DNA from: Bacteroidia bacterium
GTDB taxonomy: Bacteria > Bacteroidota > Bacteroidia > Palsa-965
Assembly (NCBI GenBank): GCA_025454955.1
Contig: JALONL010000012.1
Span: 224,298 to 288,297 of the forward strand
Length of the DNA: 64,000 nucleotides
Direction of reading: 5' to 3'
Shown here: piece after piece, positions 53,489-63,000 of the stretch
Numbering within the stretch: the stretch's first letter is position 1
Layout of the letters: each line of letters opens with the position of its first letter
Program-made: the position numbers and the translations under genes
Notes under the pieces: model-generated
Told to the model about the DNA's origin: nothing
What the model saw: only the letters and a program-made list of their open reading frames with translations
Databases searched by the model: none

Positions 53489-55810
53489 TTACTTTTTGGG
53501 GTTGGAGAGCTGACGCATTAAATCATACACATGCAGCCTCAGTCGCGTTTTGGTGTTGCGCTGGTTGGTGAGTTCGGTGTTGCGGCTGTACACGAGTTTG
53601 CCGGTTGATACATCGTACACGATGGTTACAAACGTTACACTTTCGCTGGGCGTAAACAGGCGATAAAGCACATGCGGCGCAATGGGCAGCAGAAACGCAC
53701 CGGCAGCGCGGAACGGTTGCAGGCGGCGTTTGTCGCGATACACGTAGCAGGCTGTCCACATAAAATAGTTGGTGCCATATTTCTTAGCCAGTGCCTGCAT
53801 ATCGGCTTGCGAATAGGGCATGAGCTTGGAGGCTTTCACATCGTCGCGCACGGTGAGCCAGCGGCTGGCGGTGTTGAGGTCGTTGAAGGCAGCAGCCGAA
53901 GAGGTGTCGAGCACCGACTGGTCGAGCAGCGTAAGATTGATGTTGCACAAGGCTGCCGAACGTTTCAGTTCGTCCACAAATTCTGTGCGGCCTTCGAGCG
54001 TGGCGGGAATGTCGATGGGCACTCGTTCCTTGCGCTGGTCGTACACGGCAAACTGCGGATCGATGAGCACCACGCGCTGTATGCCTTGCGGCCCCAGCAA
54101 TTCCGATTTGCGGCGGCGACGGTAGCGGCGTTCTTCGGAGCCGCTCATCTGATCGAGTATTTCGTTTACCTGCTTTACACTGTCGGCGTAAGCGGTTGAC
54201 TTTTTGAAGAAATTCACAAAGCGCGGGTCTTTGAGTTCTTCGATAAAGGCAAACGACCAATACTCAAGATCAGTATAAATCGAATCGAGTTTGTAGTTGT
54301 CGATGGCGCACTGGAAGCGGTCGCGGGGCGAATCGGATTTGGGTTTCTTCTTGAGTGTGGTATCGGCAGCGGCAATTTCGCCGAGACGAATCCAGAGCGA
54401 ATCGTTGGTCTGGAAATCATCTTGCTTCATTTCGTGAAAGAAAGTGAGCTCGCGGAAAATACCGGTGGTCCAGGTGGCGATGTCTTTATCGTCGGCATAT
54501 TTCAAATGAATCTGCCAGACATACCGCAGTGCAAGTACATTCCACGCTTCCGATTCGGTTTTGCTTACCAACCTTTTGAAGCGGCCCATTTCGCCGGTGG
54601 GCTTTTCGGTGCTGTTGTCGCCGCCGGTAATTACAAAAATGTTTCCGAGCAGCGAGGCAAGATCACCGAAATTGAAGATCATGTTTTTGTCGAGCACGCT
54701 GCCGTAGAGGGCGCGGGTCATTTCTTTTTCGAGATAGGCATTGCCGGGATAATATTGCAACATGGCATAAGTCATGTACACGGCATCGCGGTAATTGCCT
54801 TCGTCGCTGTGCAGGGCACATTCTTCAAAGCGCGCCATCATACGCACACGGTGAAATTGTTTTTCGGAAACGAGGAAATAAGAACCTGTGGTATCTGTGG
54901 TGTTTTTAAACTTACGCATCATGCCGCGGCGGCGCTTGCCTACGCTGGGGTGTGTGGCCAGGTCGTTGTCGCCGTCTTCTTCGTCTATTTTGTAGGGCTT
55001 AATGGTATCGGCCTGATACTTTGAAGGGAGAATGAAATATTTTCCTTCAAAAAAAGTGCGGGTAAAAGTGGTGTCGGTAAAGGGAAAATCGGCCTGCGCG
55101 AGAAGGTCGAAGCCTTTTACCGCTGCGTGCGGATCGTAACCCGATTTGAGCATGAGTTCAAAACCTTCTTCATCGGCCTGTGTTTCCTGCGTGCGCGAGT
55201 AGCTGTGTTTTTTGTAGAAGCGGTTGTTGAGGGTAATGCCTTCGTACTGTTCGGTGCCGGTGCGCATTTTCTCGGTTTCGAGGTAGCCGGTAACAACGTG
55301 GCGGCGTTTGAAGTGAATGATTTCGTGCGCCAGCACAAACGCCAGTTCGGCTTCGTTGCGCACGCGGGTGAGCAGGCCCACGGTCACAAAAATTACGCCC
55401 TGATCGGTGGCAAAAGCATTGACCACGGGCGTGCGGAGTATGTAGAAATGCAGCTTTTTGCGCAGCTCGGGATCGTGTGCCAGCAGCGAATCGGCTACCT
55501 GGTTTACAAACAAACCCATTGAGTCGTTTACCAGCACTTCGCCGCTGAAACGCATCTGATCGACCTGAAAATTGGTGAGCAGGTAAAACTCGTCTTCAGC
55601 ATCCTGAATAGACTGTTGCTGGCTTTTATCCACTTTGGCCAGGTCGTTTTTATACTTTTCGGCCGTGGGTGTTACAAAATCCACAGGGAGCGGCCCGTTG
55701 GAAACGGGGCGGCGGAAATTGCCCATATCCGGCAACTGGGCAGCCAGTGCGGTGGCAAACAAACAACAGAGTAACGCAGCCATGCGCTGCAAACGGGGGT
55801 GATTTATCAT
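53489..55810 (-). CDS. Secreted M48-type zinc peptidase, copy 3
   Basis: A 773-residue exported metallopeptidase, signal peptide 1-24. The M48 domain (about 90-290) has 'VVNAFATDQGVIFVTVGLL', HEIIH (His162, Glu163, His166) and Glu209 in 'ETQAD'. A helical repeat region ('YRDAVYMTYAMLQYYPGNAYLEKEMTRALYG') and a C-terminal domain ('GAFLLPIAPHVLYRLFTP', 'TIVYDVSTGKLVYSRNTEL') are shared with copy 2. It faces the other two copies across the repeat mosaic. Sequence divergence between copies is large, so the duplications are old. The next gene in the operon encodes a beta-barrel protein. Confidence 0.9.
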   Translation of the reverse strand: MINHPRLQRMAALLCCLFATALAAQLPDMGNFRRPVSNGPLPVDFVTPTAEKYKNDLAKVDKSQQQSIQDAEDEFYLLTNFQVDQMRFSGEVLVNDSMGLFVNQVADSLLAHDPELRKKLHFYILRTPVVNAFATDQGVIFVTVGLLTRVRNEAELAFVLAHEIIHFKRRHVVTGYLETEKMRTGTEQYEGITLNNRFYKKHSYSRTQETQADEEGFELMLKSGYDPHAAVKGFDLLAQADFPFTDTTFTRTFFEGKYFILPSKYQADTIKPYKIDEEDGDNDLATHPSVGKRRRGMMRKFKNTTDTTGSYFLVSEKQFHRVRMMARFEECALHSDEGNYRDAVYMTYAMLQYYPGNAYLEKEMTRALYGSVLDKNMIFNFGDLASLLGNIFVITGGDNSTEKPTGEMGRFKRLVSKTESEAWNVLALRYVWQIHLKYADDKDIATWTTGIFRELTFFHEMKQDDFQTNDSLWIRLGEIAAADTTLKKKPKSDSPRDRFQCAIDNYKLDSIYTDLEYWSFAFIEELKDPRFVNFFKKSTAYADSVKQVNEILDQMSGSEERRYRRRRKSELLGPQGIQRVVLIDPQFAVYDQRKERVPIDIPATLEGRTEFVDELKRSAALCNINLTLLDQSVLDTSSAAAFNDLNTASRWLTVRDDVKASKLMPYSQADMQALAKKYGTNYFMWTACYVYRDKRRLQPFRAAGAFLLPIAPHVLYRLFTPSESVTFVTIVYDVSTGKLVYSRNTELTNQRNTKTRLRLHVYDLMRQLSNPKK

Positions 55811-55893
55811 AGACGGTAAATATACATATTGCGGGGCGTTGTAAAAAGCCGCATATACTTTTGTCCGACCACTGGTAAAGCAGCGGCGGACGG

Positions 55894-57501
55894 CTACAAC
55901 CGGGCAAGCAACTGGTTAATGCACTCATTGTAAGAATACGGATCAACCTCTTTCAGCACAATAAGTTTGCGCAAAATGGCGAGACCAATTTTATCCTTCA
56001 CCCCGAATGTTTCGGCAAACAATGCCCACTCTTCAAAACTGTGACGATAATTTTGCACGAAAGCCTGGTCGGTGCGCAGGTCAATCATGAGGCGGTGTGA
56101 GGCATTATTTACGGCATCGCGTCGCAGGCCGCGGTAGTGGCGTATAATATGCGCGGATATTTTTCCGAGGTAATGCTCCACACTGTCTTTCGGGCCGGTG
56201 GAAATGGCAAGGGCAATGTTGCTTTCGGCCAGCGCCAGCAATGTTTTGCGCGGACTGCGGTAGTTTTTTGATGCGGCAATTTTGTGCTCTTCGGCCTGTG
56301 CCAGCCTGCGCAGTTTTGCATCGAGCGAGCGGAAGCCGAAACGGTGATAAAACCAGTAGGCACCCGAGTTTATACCATCGTCGTTGTCTTTGCCAATCTG
56401 ATAGGCTTCCACTTCGATGCGGGCAAGCCGGAACAACTGATGATACACCCGCAGCAACTGCCCCATAATTACAGCCGATTCGCCGCCACGGAACGAGTCG
56501 AACACATTGAGGCCAAACAAAGCTGTGTTGCCAAACACCCAACTGCCGCCGTAAGCCGCAGGCAATCCGTTTTTAAACAGCGTATAGCCAATGTACGATT
56601 GCAGCGGCAACTGGTGCGGGGCAGTCATGCCATACACCGCCACCGAAATGCCGCGCTCCAATTTAAAGTACCGCAGCGAGGCCGGCTGCATAAACGTGGA
56701 CGTATCGGTTTCGCGCATGGTAAGCACCATAGCCCGGCGAATGACCTGAATGAGCTGTCCGTGCTGCGCAGTGTCCATTACTTCGGGCGCAGGCAGCGGA
56801 GTATGAAGCATCTGTTCAAACTCAATGCGTTTCTGCAGGGCATCGTGGTAAAACACGTCCGCACTGTGAACGCGGTTAAACGCACGGCTGAAACTCTGAT
56901 GCGTGGCATCAATATTTATATAGGCTTTAAGTTCCTGCCAGAGCATGTCTTTTACCAGCGGCTGTGCATCGAGGCTTTGCAATTCGGAGAGGATAAAACG
57001 CAGACGGTCGGCCTTGCGTATGCCCAGTGTATCGAGCAATGCTTCGTTTTCTTCTTCTGCAGCAGCCGTTTCTTTTTCGAGCGAAGGCAGCGTAATGCCC
57101 AGCACCGAGCTCAGGCTGCGTGCATCGTCTTCAAACGAATCGAGTGTAATTTCGCATTGCATGTCTGACTCGAGCAGGTGAAGCATATCGGCTGTAAACC
57201 TTGCTGTCATTCGGGTGTAGGGCAAGCCCTTATCGTTAACTGCTTGTTTTTGGGCCGGTGAACTGCGTTTCAGCAATGCGGCCAGCCGTTTCAGTTCTTT
57301 GTCGGCAGCAGTGTACACAGCCGCATTGTCGGGGTAAGCCAGCATGTACATGAGCATTTCGTGGTATTCAGCCAATGCATCGCCGGGTTTGAAAGCGGTT
57401 GCAGAAAGTGCATTAACAAGACTGAGTTTGGCGGCTGCGGCCTCTTTACCAAAAGAATAAAGCACCGCACGCAGTGAAGAAAGCAGAGAAGCATTTTTCA
57501 T
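55894..57501 (-). CDS. Uncharacterised protein with GNAT-like C-terminal region
   Basis: A 535-residue cytosolic protein. The N-terminal 240 residues are predominantly helical. Residues 275-390 contain a strand-rich stretch reminiscent of acyltransferase (GNAT) folds: 'GISVAVYGMTAPHQLPLQSYIGYTLFKNG', 'PAAYGGSWVFGNTALFGLNVFDSFRGGESAVI', 'EAYQIGKDNDDGINSGAYWFYHRFGFR'. The last segment resembles the 'N..GI..G.YWFY...GF' end of such domains. I do not recognise a named family, and the acyltransferase idea is inference. A TATCTTCA box ends 5 nt before its ATG. It is followed on the same strand by the M48/barrel pair. Confidence 0.65.
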   Translation of the reverse strand: MKNASLLSSLRAVLYSFGKEAAAAKLSLVNALSATAFKPGDALAEYHEMLMYMLAYPDNAAVYTAADKELKRLAALLKRSSPAQKQAVNDKGLPYTRMTARFTADMLHLLESDMQCEITLDSFEDDARSLSSVLGITLPSLEKETAAAEEENEALLDTLGIRKADRLRFILSELQSLDAQPLVKDMLWQELKAYINIDATHQSFSRAFNRVHSADVFYHDALQKRIEFEQMLHTPLPAPEVMDTAQHGQLIQVIRRAMVLTMRETDTSTFMQPASLRYFKLERGISVAVYGMTAPHQLPLQSYIGYTLFKNGLPAAYGGSWVFGNTALFGLNVFDSFRGGESAVIMGQLLRVYHQLFRLARIEVEAYQIGKDNDDGINSGAYWFYHRFGFRSLDAKLRRLAQAEEHKIAASKNYRSPRKTLLALAESNIALAISTGPKDSVEHYLGKISAHIIRHYRGLRRDAVNNASHRLMIDLRTDQAFVQNYRHSFEEWALFAETFGVKDKIGLAILRKLIVLKEVDPYSYNECINQLLARL

Positions 57502-57564
57502 TCTTTGAAGATAGAGTTAGTGCTGCAAATGCGCAAACCTTCACTCAATCCGCATAAAGAGCGT

Positions 57565-58320
57565 TTATTCATCTTCGGTGCTGAAATACATTCCTGCCAC
57601 AATACGAAAATAAAGCCGCGACCCCGGCAATTCGGGAAACACTAATTTTGGCGACTCCGAAAACCTTGCCCTTACCCCCCAATGCATGTCGATGTAACCG
57701 CATTGCTTTCGCATTCCCCTAACCAGTCCCAGTCTTACCACCGGCTGTGTCCAAAACATGGCGGCATCGCCCGAACCTGTAAAAGATCCTGCAACGCCCG
57801 AATAGACCATCTGCCAGCCTATTCCGGCCCTGAATCCCCGACCCGATTTCAGGGTGGGTGTTTCAGACATTCCCATGTTATAATCGAAGAATACAGGCAA
57901 AGTAATTGCCCCCATACGTCCACGATAATAATAGAGATTCAGATCAAGAATCAACGGAGTGGCTGCCGACCAGCTGCCCAGGCCCTGGGTTCGGTAAATA
58001 TTCATCCTGGGTTCATACAAAAAAGTAAGAATGGGTAGTCCTGTTTCTGTTGTTTCGCGGGTAATTATCTGACGTCCATCAGAACCTATTATTCCTGAAA
58101 ATGCACTTACTCCCCAGCAATAATACACAGGAAAACGTGCCGCGTATTTATTTGTTTGTGCATAACTCCACACCGGAAGCAGAAACAATATCAATGCAAA
58201 AACACCTGATTTGAGTATGCGAGAAAGAAGAGCATTACTACATATTGCATCTATACATTGGTAACCACGCCAAAGCTGTTTTGTATTGCCTGCCTCTGAA
58301 TATTTTTTCGCACTAATCAT
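57565..58320 (-). CDS. Exported outer-membrane-type protein, unknown
   Basis: A 251-residue protein. The signal-peptide-like hydrophobic stretch ('SGVFALILFLLPVWSYAQ') ends at about residue 55 from ATG 58320, so the polar region before it is unusually long. Either this start is too early or a non-ATG start lies closer to the signal. The mature part has barrel-like strands ('ATPLILDLNLYYYRGRMGAITLPVFFDYNMGM', 'GFRAGIGWQMVYSGVAG', 'PVVRLGLVRGM') and ends in a final strand 'LYFRIVAGMYFS'. Family not recognised. It stands alone. Confidence 0.6.
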   Translation of the reverse strand: MISAKKYSEAGNTKQLWRGYQCIDAICSNALLSRILKSGVFALILFLLPVWSYAQTNKYAARFPVYYCWGVSAFSGIIGSDGRQIITRETTETGLPILTFLYEPRMNIYRTQGLGSWSAATPLILDLNLYYYRGRMGAITLPVFFDYNMGMSETPTLKSGRGFRAGIGWQMVYSGVAGSFTGSGDAAMFWTQPVVRLGLVRGMRKQCGYIDMHWGVRARFSESPKLVFPELPGSRLYFRIVAGMYFSTEDE

Positions 58321-58377
58321 TGAGTTCAGGGGTTGAAATTGTTTTTTCTTTACCACCTTCAAACAGCACAATACCAA

Positions 58378-58753
58378 GTACTATTTTAAAATAGCTTTCG
58401 CTCACTACACGTGATCTGCCCGGCGGAATATAAGAACCTACCTGATAACAACCCGACTGATCGGGAGTACCCAAAATCCGCAATTCCCTCTAAACTACCA
58501 AAAAACGGGGTGAAAAATCCGCAATTCCCTAAAAGCCCCGCCATTATTGAATTAAGTTTAGAAATTGTTACGTGGGTAAAATATCCGCAAGACCTTCATA
58601 ATATGATTTTTCCCCAAATGCAACAAACAGAAACAGGGGCTAAAAGCCCCTGTTAAAGCAACAAACCTAACCCCTTAAATTTGTTGCCTTTTACCTACCG
58701 AGCGGTAGAGTTCTAATATCTGATTTATATTCCTGATCTCTAACAATAGCAGA
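58378..58753. other. Intergenic region with direct repeat and hairpin
   Basis: No convincing gene is present; an 81-codon open frame at 58411-58656 has no coding character. A 17-bp direct repeat AAAATCCGCAATTCCCT occurs at 58473 and 58514. A hairpin at 58632-58654 may terminate neighbouring transcripts. Confidence 0.55.
58632..58654. terminator. Perfect hairpin, possible terminator
   Basis: AACAGGGGCT / AGCCCCTGTT around AAA. It lies 100 bp past the leftward stop codon at 58754. The stem is strong, but no U-run follows on either strand, so assignment is tentative. Confidence 0.45.
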
Positions 58754-60079
58754 TTATTGTACAATTAATTTCCCAGTTTCAAAAACTCCGACGCTATTAA
58801 GTAGAGAATAAAAATACATACCCGGCGTAAGTTGGTGTATTTGAACTTCTACTGAACCTGAATTATTCAACTTACTAAATACTTGCTGCCCAAGTTGATT
58901 AAAAATTGTAATATCAAACGTTATGGTTGGGCTTGTTACTTGAAAAGTAACAGAAGATTTGGCCGGATTAGGAAATACAGAAACGGTAGGTAAACTTTCA
59001 TTTTCAATTATATCCGTTGTTAAGTGACCGCATTGCCCAGTATTGTTTCCTCCCACCCATTTAACAACTTTAGTAACACTATCTCCATCAATTACCCAAA
59101 ATCCCCCACCTACATAAAGTTCTCCGTTAAACACTTCAATAGCAGAAACAGCATTATCAAAATCGCCAACGTTGCACCAGTCTGTACCATCATATTTGGC
59201 AATATATGGAGTTGATACGCCTCCGGCTGTTGAGAATTGTCCCCCAACCCAAAGTTCATTATTGTAAACTTTCATAGTAAAAAGTTGCCCCCCTGTAATA
59301 CCACCTCCAACTTGTGACCATGTGCTACCATCCCAACGAGCAATCATATTTCCGGGACTTCCTGATGCAGTTGTAAAATATCCCCCCACATACAATTCAC
59401 CGTTATACTCTGCAAAACAATTTACACCGTCCAAAAATCCGGTAAACGCTGTTCCGAAATCATACCATTGTGTACCATCCCATTTTGCTAAACAGTGGAA
59501 AGAATTTGAATTGTGAAAACCACCGCCCACATACAAATGTCCCTGATATAAAGTAGCACAATAAGAACCAGAACCACTATTCAATGGGGCGTTACCTATG
59601 GCGTGCCAATTTGTACCGTCAAAACGAGCAATACCACGAGCTGCAATTCCGCTAATACTATCAAATTTCCCCATAACATAGATACTCGTGTCAAGTACAA
59701 AAATCCCTAAACAACTATTATTTGTTTCTGCGAAAGGCTGCCATATATTGTTTATCAATTTACAAACACCAGTATATGAATTGTTTGGATCAACATATCG
59801 GATCGCATAATAGCTTCCTTTATATTTTGTTGATTGAATTGGTAAACCCGCATAAACATTTCCTAATGTGTCCCAAATAAAATTATTATCTAACTTCAAA
59901 AATCTTTGATAAGGAAAAACACTTGCTGAAGCAACTAAATAATTTGAATCAACAGTCAAACTTCTTACAGATAATGCGGAATTAATGACCCCTCCTCCAA
60001 CAGTTTGCCAGTTTTGCGCTTTTGCGCAAAACTGGCAAAGAAGGAGAACAAAAACGAAGATCGTTTTTAAGCACTTCAT
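58754..60079 (-). CDS. T9SS-sorted beta-propeller-like protein
   Basis: A 441-residue secreted protein with a signal peptide (1-21, 'LLLCQFCAKAQ'). About seven repeats of 'YNGELYVGG.F..A.G....IA.WDG..W..VGGG' type (30-340) suggest a kelch-like or galactose-oxidase-like beta propeller. A T9SS type A sorting domain starts at 'VFPNPAKSS' (about 370). Its ATG lies one base after the stop codon of the upstream T9SS gene, so the two form an operon. A perfect 16-bp inverted repeat covers the codons of the signal-peptide cleavage region. Confidence 0.85.
   Translation of the reverse strand: MKCLKTIFVFVLLLCQFCAKAQNWQTVGGGVINSALSVRSLTVDSNYLVASASVFPYQRFLKLDNNFIWDTLGNVYAGLPIQSTKYKGSYYAIRYVDPNNSYTGVCKLINNIWQPFAETNNSCLGIFVLDTSIYVMGKFDSISGIAARGIARFDGTNWHAIGNAPLNSGSGSYCATLYQGHLYVGGGFHNSNSFHCLAKWDGTQWYDFGTAFTGFLDGVNCFAEYNGELYVGGYFTTASGSPGNMIARWDGSTWSQVGGGITGGQLFTMKVYNNELWVGGQFSTAGGVSTPYIAKYDGTDWCNVGDFDNAVSAIEVFNGELYVGGGFWVIDGDSVTKVVKWVGGNNTGQCGHLTTDIIENESLPTVSVFPNPAKSSVTFQVTSPTITFDITIFNQLGQQVFSKLNNSGSVEVQIHQLTPGMYFYSLLNSVGVFETGKLIVQ
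60004..60039. repeat. Perfect 16-bp inverted repeat inside a signal-peptide coding region
   Basis: TTTGCCAGTTTTGCGC (60004-60019), four-base loop, then its exact complement (60024-60039). On the minus-strand mRNA it forms a 36-nt hairpin over codons 14-25 of the propeller gene, about 40-75 nt after the start codon. Such a structure could slow or attenuate translation. Confidence 0.85.
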
Positions 60080-60080
60080 T

Positions 60081-63000
60081 TTATTGCTGTTTAATGATTC
60101 TTTCTGTTTTCACAAAACGATTACCTACCTGAACAGTAACCATGTAAACACCATTGTTTAAGGCTGATAAATCAACTTGTTCTTGTAAAGTTCCATAATA
60201 ATTTGCGAAATTCCTATTGAATATTTCCTGTCCCAAAATATCATAAATCTTAATACAAACATCTTCGCCTTTTACTTCATTAACTTGAAGAGTAAATACA
60301 CCGGCTGTTGGATTTGGGTAAATACTAAAGAGTGTATTAGAATAGGCCTCTTCATCAGTAAATCCTACTGAAATAGCGGAAATGTCGAAGCGTGCCATAT
60401 AGCCAGTGTACTGATTGATATTTGTTTTAAGCGTATCAATCCATTCATTTGGAACCTGATTAGGATAAGCCCAAGGATAAGTTGCAGGTAGTGAATAAGA
60501 GTATCCTGCAATATATATCATGCTGTTGCCGTAGGTTGTTATAGCATTACCAGACTCAACTCTATTTCCACCAAAGCAGGTTGCCCATGTACGTTGATTT
60601 TGGGGATTAAAAGCTACAATAAATGCCTCACTACTAAAAAATGGGTTTGCTTGGGAGTAGCTATTTCCGGTAGCGTATAAATCAAGAGAATTAGTAGGGC
60701 TATCAGTTGTACCGAAGGCATATAAATAACCATTGTCATCACAGGCCAAATCAAGAACTAATTCAAGTCCCATGCCCCCCCAATAGGTACACCACTTTTT
60801 AATTCCTGTAACCGCAAAACGTGCCATCCAACCATCAGGATTATTTGAATTAACAGTAAGGTCGATATATTCGCCGGACGCTGCTTGAAGTGGGAAAGAT
60901 AGAAAGTTACTTGTTGTGCTTCCAGAGACATAAAAATCTTTCCCTGATACTGCTATTGCAAAACCGTCATCGTTGCTTGTTCCGCCAAATGCAGTACACC
61001 ACGTAATTGTATCAGCCTGATTAAAGCGAACAATAAAGGCATCCCAAGCGGAATTAGTATTATTAAAATACGCACCACCACCGGGGTTGACGTAGGGAAC
61101 ACTTCCGTTGGGTTGGGTCATTCCTACCATAAATAACGTACCGCTACCATCACCATCTACATCTTGAATACTACTGTTATTTCCGAATAATGTTGACCAT
61201 TTAACCGCTAATTGTGAATCAAATTGCAAAATAAAACTTGAACCCGAAGTAGAATTATATGCTCCTGTAAGATTTACAAGGGGAAAGGTTGAATTGCCCA
61301 CCCCAACCACAGTAAGGTTTTCCCCGGATGGTTCAATATACATTGCTTGTGGTCTTTCAAAAGCTGCACTTCCGTAATATGTATTCCAGATAATACCAAG
61401 TCCTGAACTATCAATTTTGAAAATAAATAAATCATAATTTCCATCGTGTGTAGGATCTACATAAGCCCCAACCGGTTGATTTGGAATTAATGGAATTGAT
61501 GATTGAGTAGCTCCGGTAAAATAAATATTTGCTGACGAATCTAATACAATAGCGGCAAAGGCTTCTGCCGCTGTACCTCCATAGTATGTTGCCCATTGTC
61601 GTACAGCATCTGAATTTATTTTAATTAATGTCCAATCGCCTCCTAAGCCGCCGGTTGTTTGAATTGCACCCGGTGTAACTGGAAAATTATTTCCTGATGT
61701 AGTGCCTCCCCAATATGAATTACCGGCCTTGTCTGTTTTCACTGTGTTAAATGGTGTTTCACCACCCGCTAATGAGCCATAATGAGTTGACCAATCCAGA
61801 TTAGTTCCTGTGATCTGATTACTCATACCATTTACAACATCATTATACTCACCGATAACCAAAGTATTTGCTGTATTGTAGTTCCCGTTTAGCGTAAACG
61901 TTACCGTATTCCCATTTATGTTATACGATGGTTGCCAGTTAAGCGGATAAGTATTTCCGGCTGCATCAATTTCCCATGCTTGGGGTTGCTTGTGATAAAT
62001 AACGCCCAAATCAGAGGAAACAACAAGATCATCACCATTCAGATAAATTGAATTAGCCCCTGAATAGTCCTGCTGAATGTCTGCCGGATTTCCACCGGGT
62101 TTCACAATGAAAAAGTATTTCATCCCGGCCGCATTACTTGAATATACTACATCAATTTTGGTGTAAATTTCAGTACGGAACAACTGATTGTACGTTTTCA
62201 TTCTCAGGCAGCCGTCAGGGATATGCGCTAAGAAAAAATTCTCGTAGTCGCTTCTTTGATCTTTTGCATAAACTTTTGATGTTCGCCCATTGAGAAAAGT
62301 CATATCAATTCTATGAAGTGAATCTATCGGGTTGGTTTGTGCGGTATCAAGTCGTGCAAATACATAACTCATATTTTCATCCCTGAAATATACTTGTTGC
62401 GGGTTTCCCCCTGTACGATTGTAATACTTAACATCCGTCTGATTCATTGCTGTATTTAGCAACTGCCCCCGATTTTCGGTAAAGCAAAATGCTTTATTTA
62501 ACTGCTCATTATCATTGGGTGTTATTAATCCAACTGTGTTGTATTTGATTGTATTGTATGTGTTTGCTCCGGCAATTTTAGTTTGTCCGGTTACAAGCAC
62601 TGCCCCCTTGTCATCTACTGCAATCGCTGTTGGAATATCGTTTTTATTTGACGGTGAGTTCCATGATAACGCCCAAATTTCATTGCCCGAACCATCATAC
62701 TTTATTGTATAATAATCCCTGCTTGTTCCGTTATAGCTTGAACCGGTTACATAAATATCTGTGCCCTTAGTTACAATAGCTGATGCAGAATCACTTTTGT
62801 TTGCTGCCCCGTTGAACGTTTTCACCCATTGCTGTACACCGGCAGGGTTATACTTAACAGTAGCAAAGTTTTTTCCCTGCGTAGCTGTATTAGTATATCC
62901 GGTAACAATTACATTATTCACCGAATCAATATATAGGCCAGTGGCAACATCATCTAAACTACCTGCACCCGTATAAGTAACAGCCCAAAGTTGGGTGAGT

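Noticed and set aside
58411..58656. 81-codon plus-strand ORF
   Set aside because: It spans the direct repeat and the hairpin, has no signal, domain or promoter, and its composition matches noncoding surroundings.
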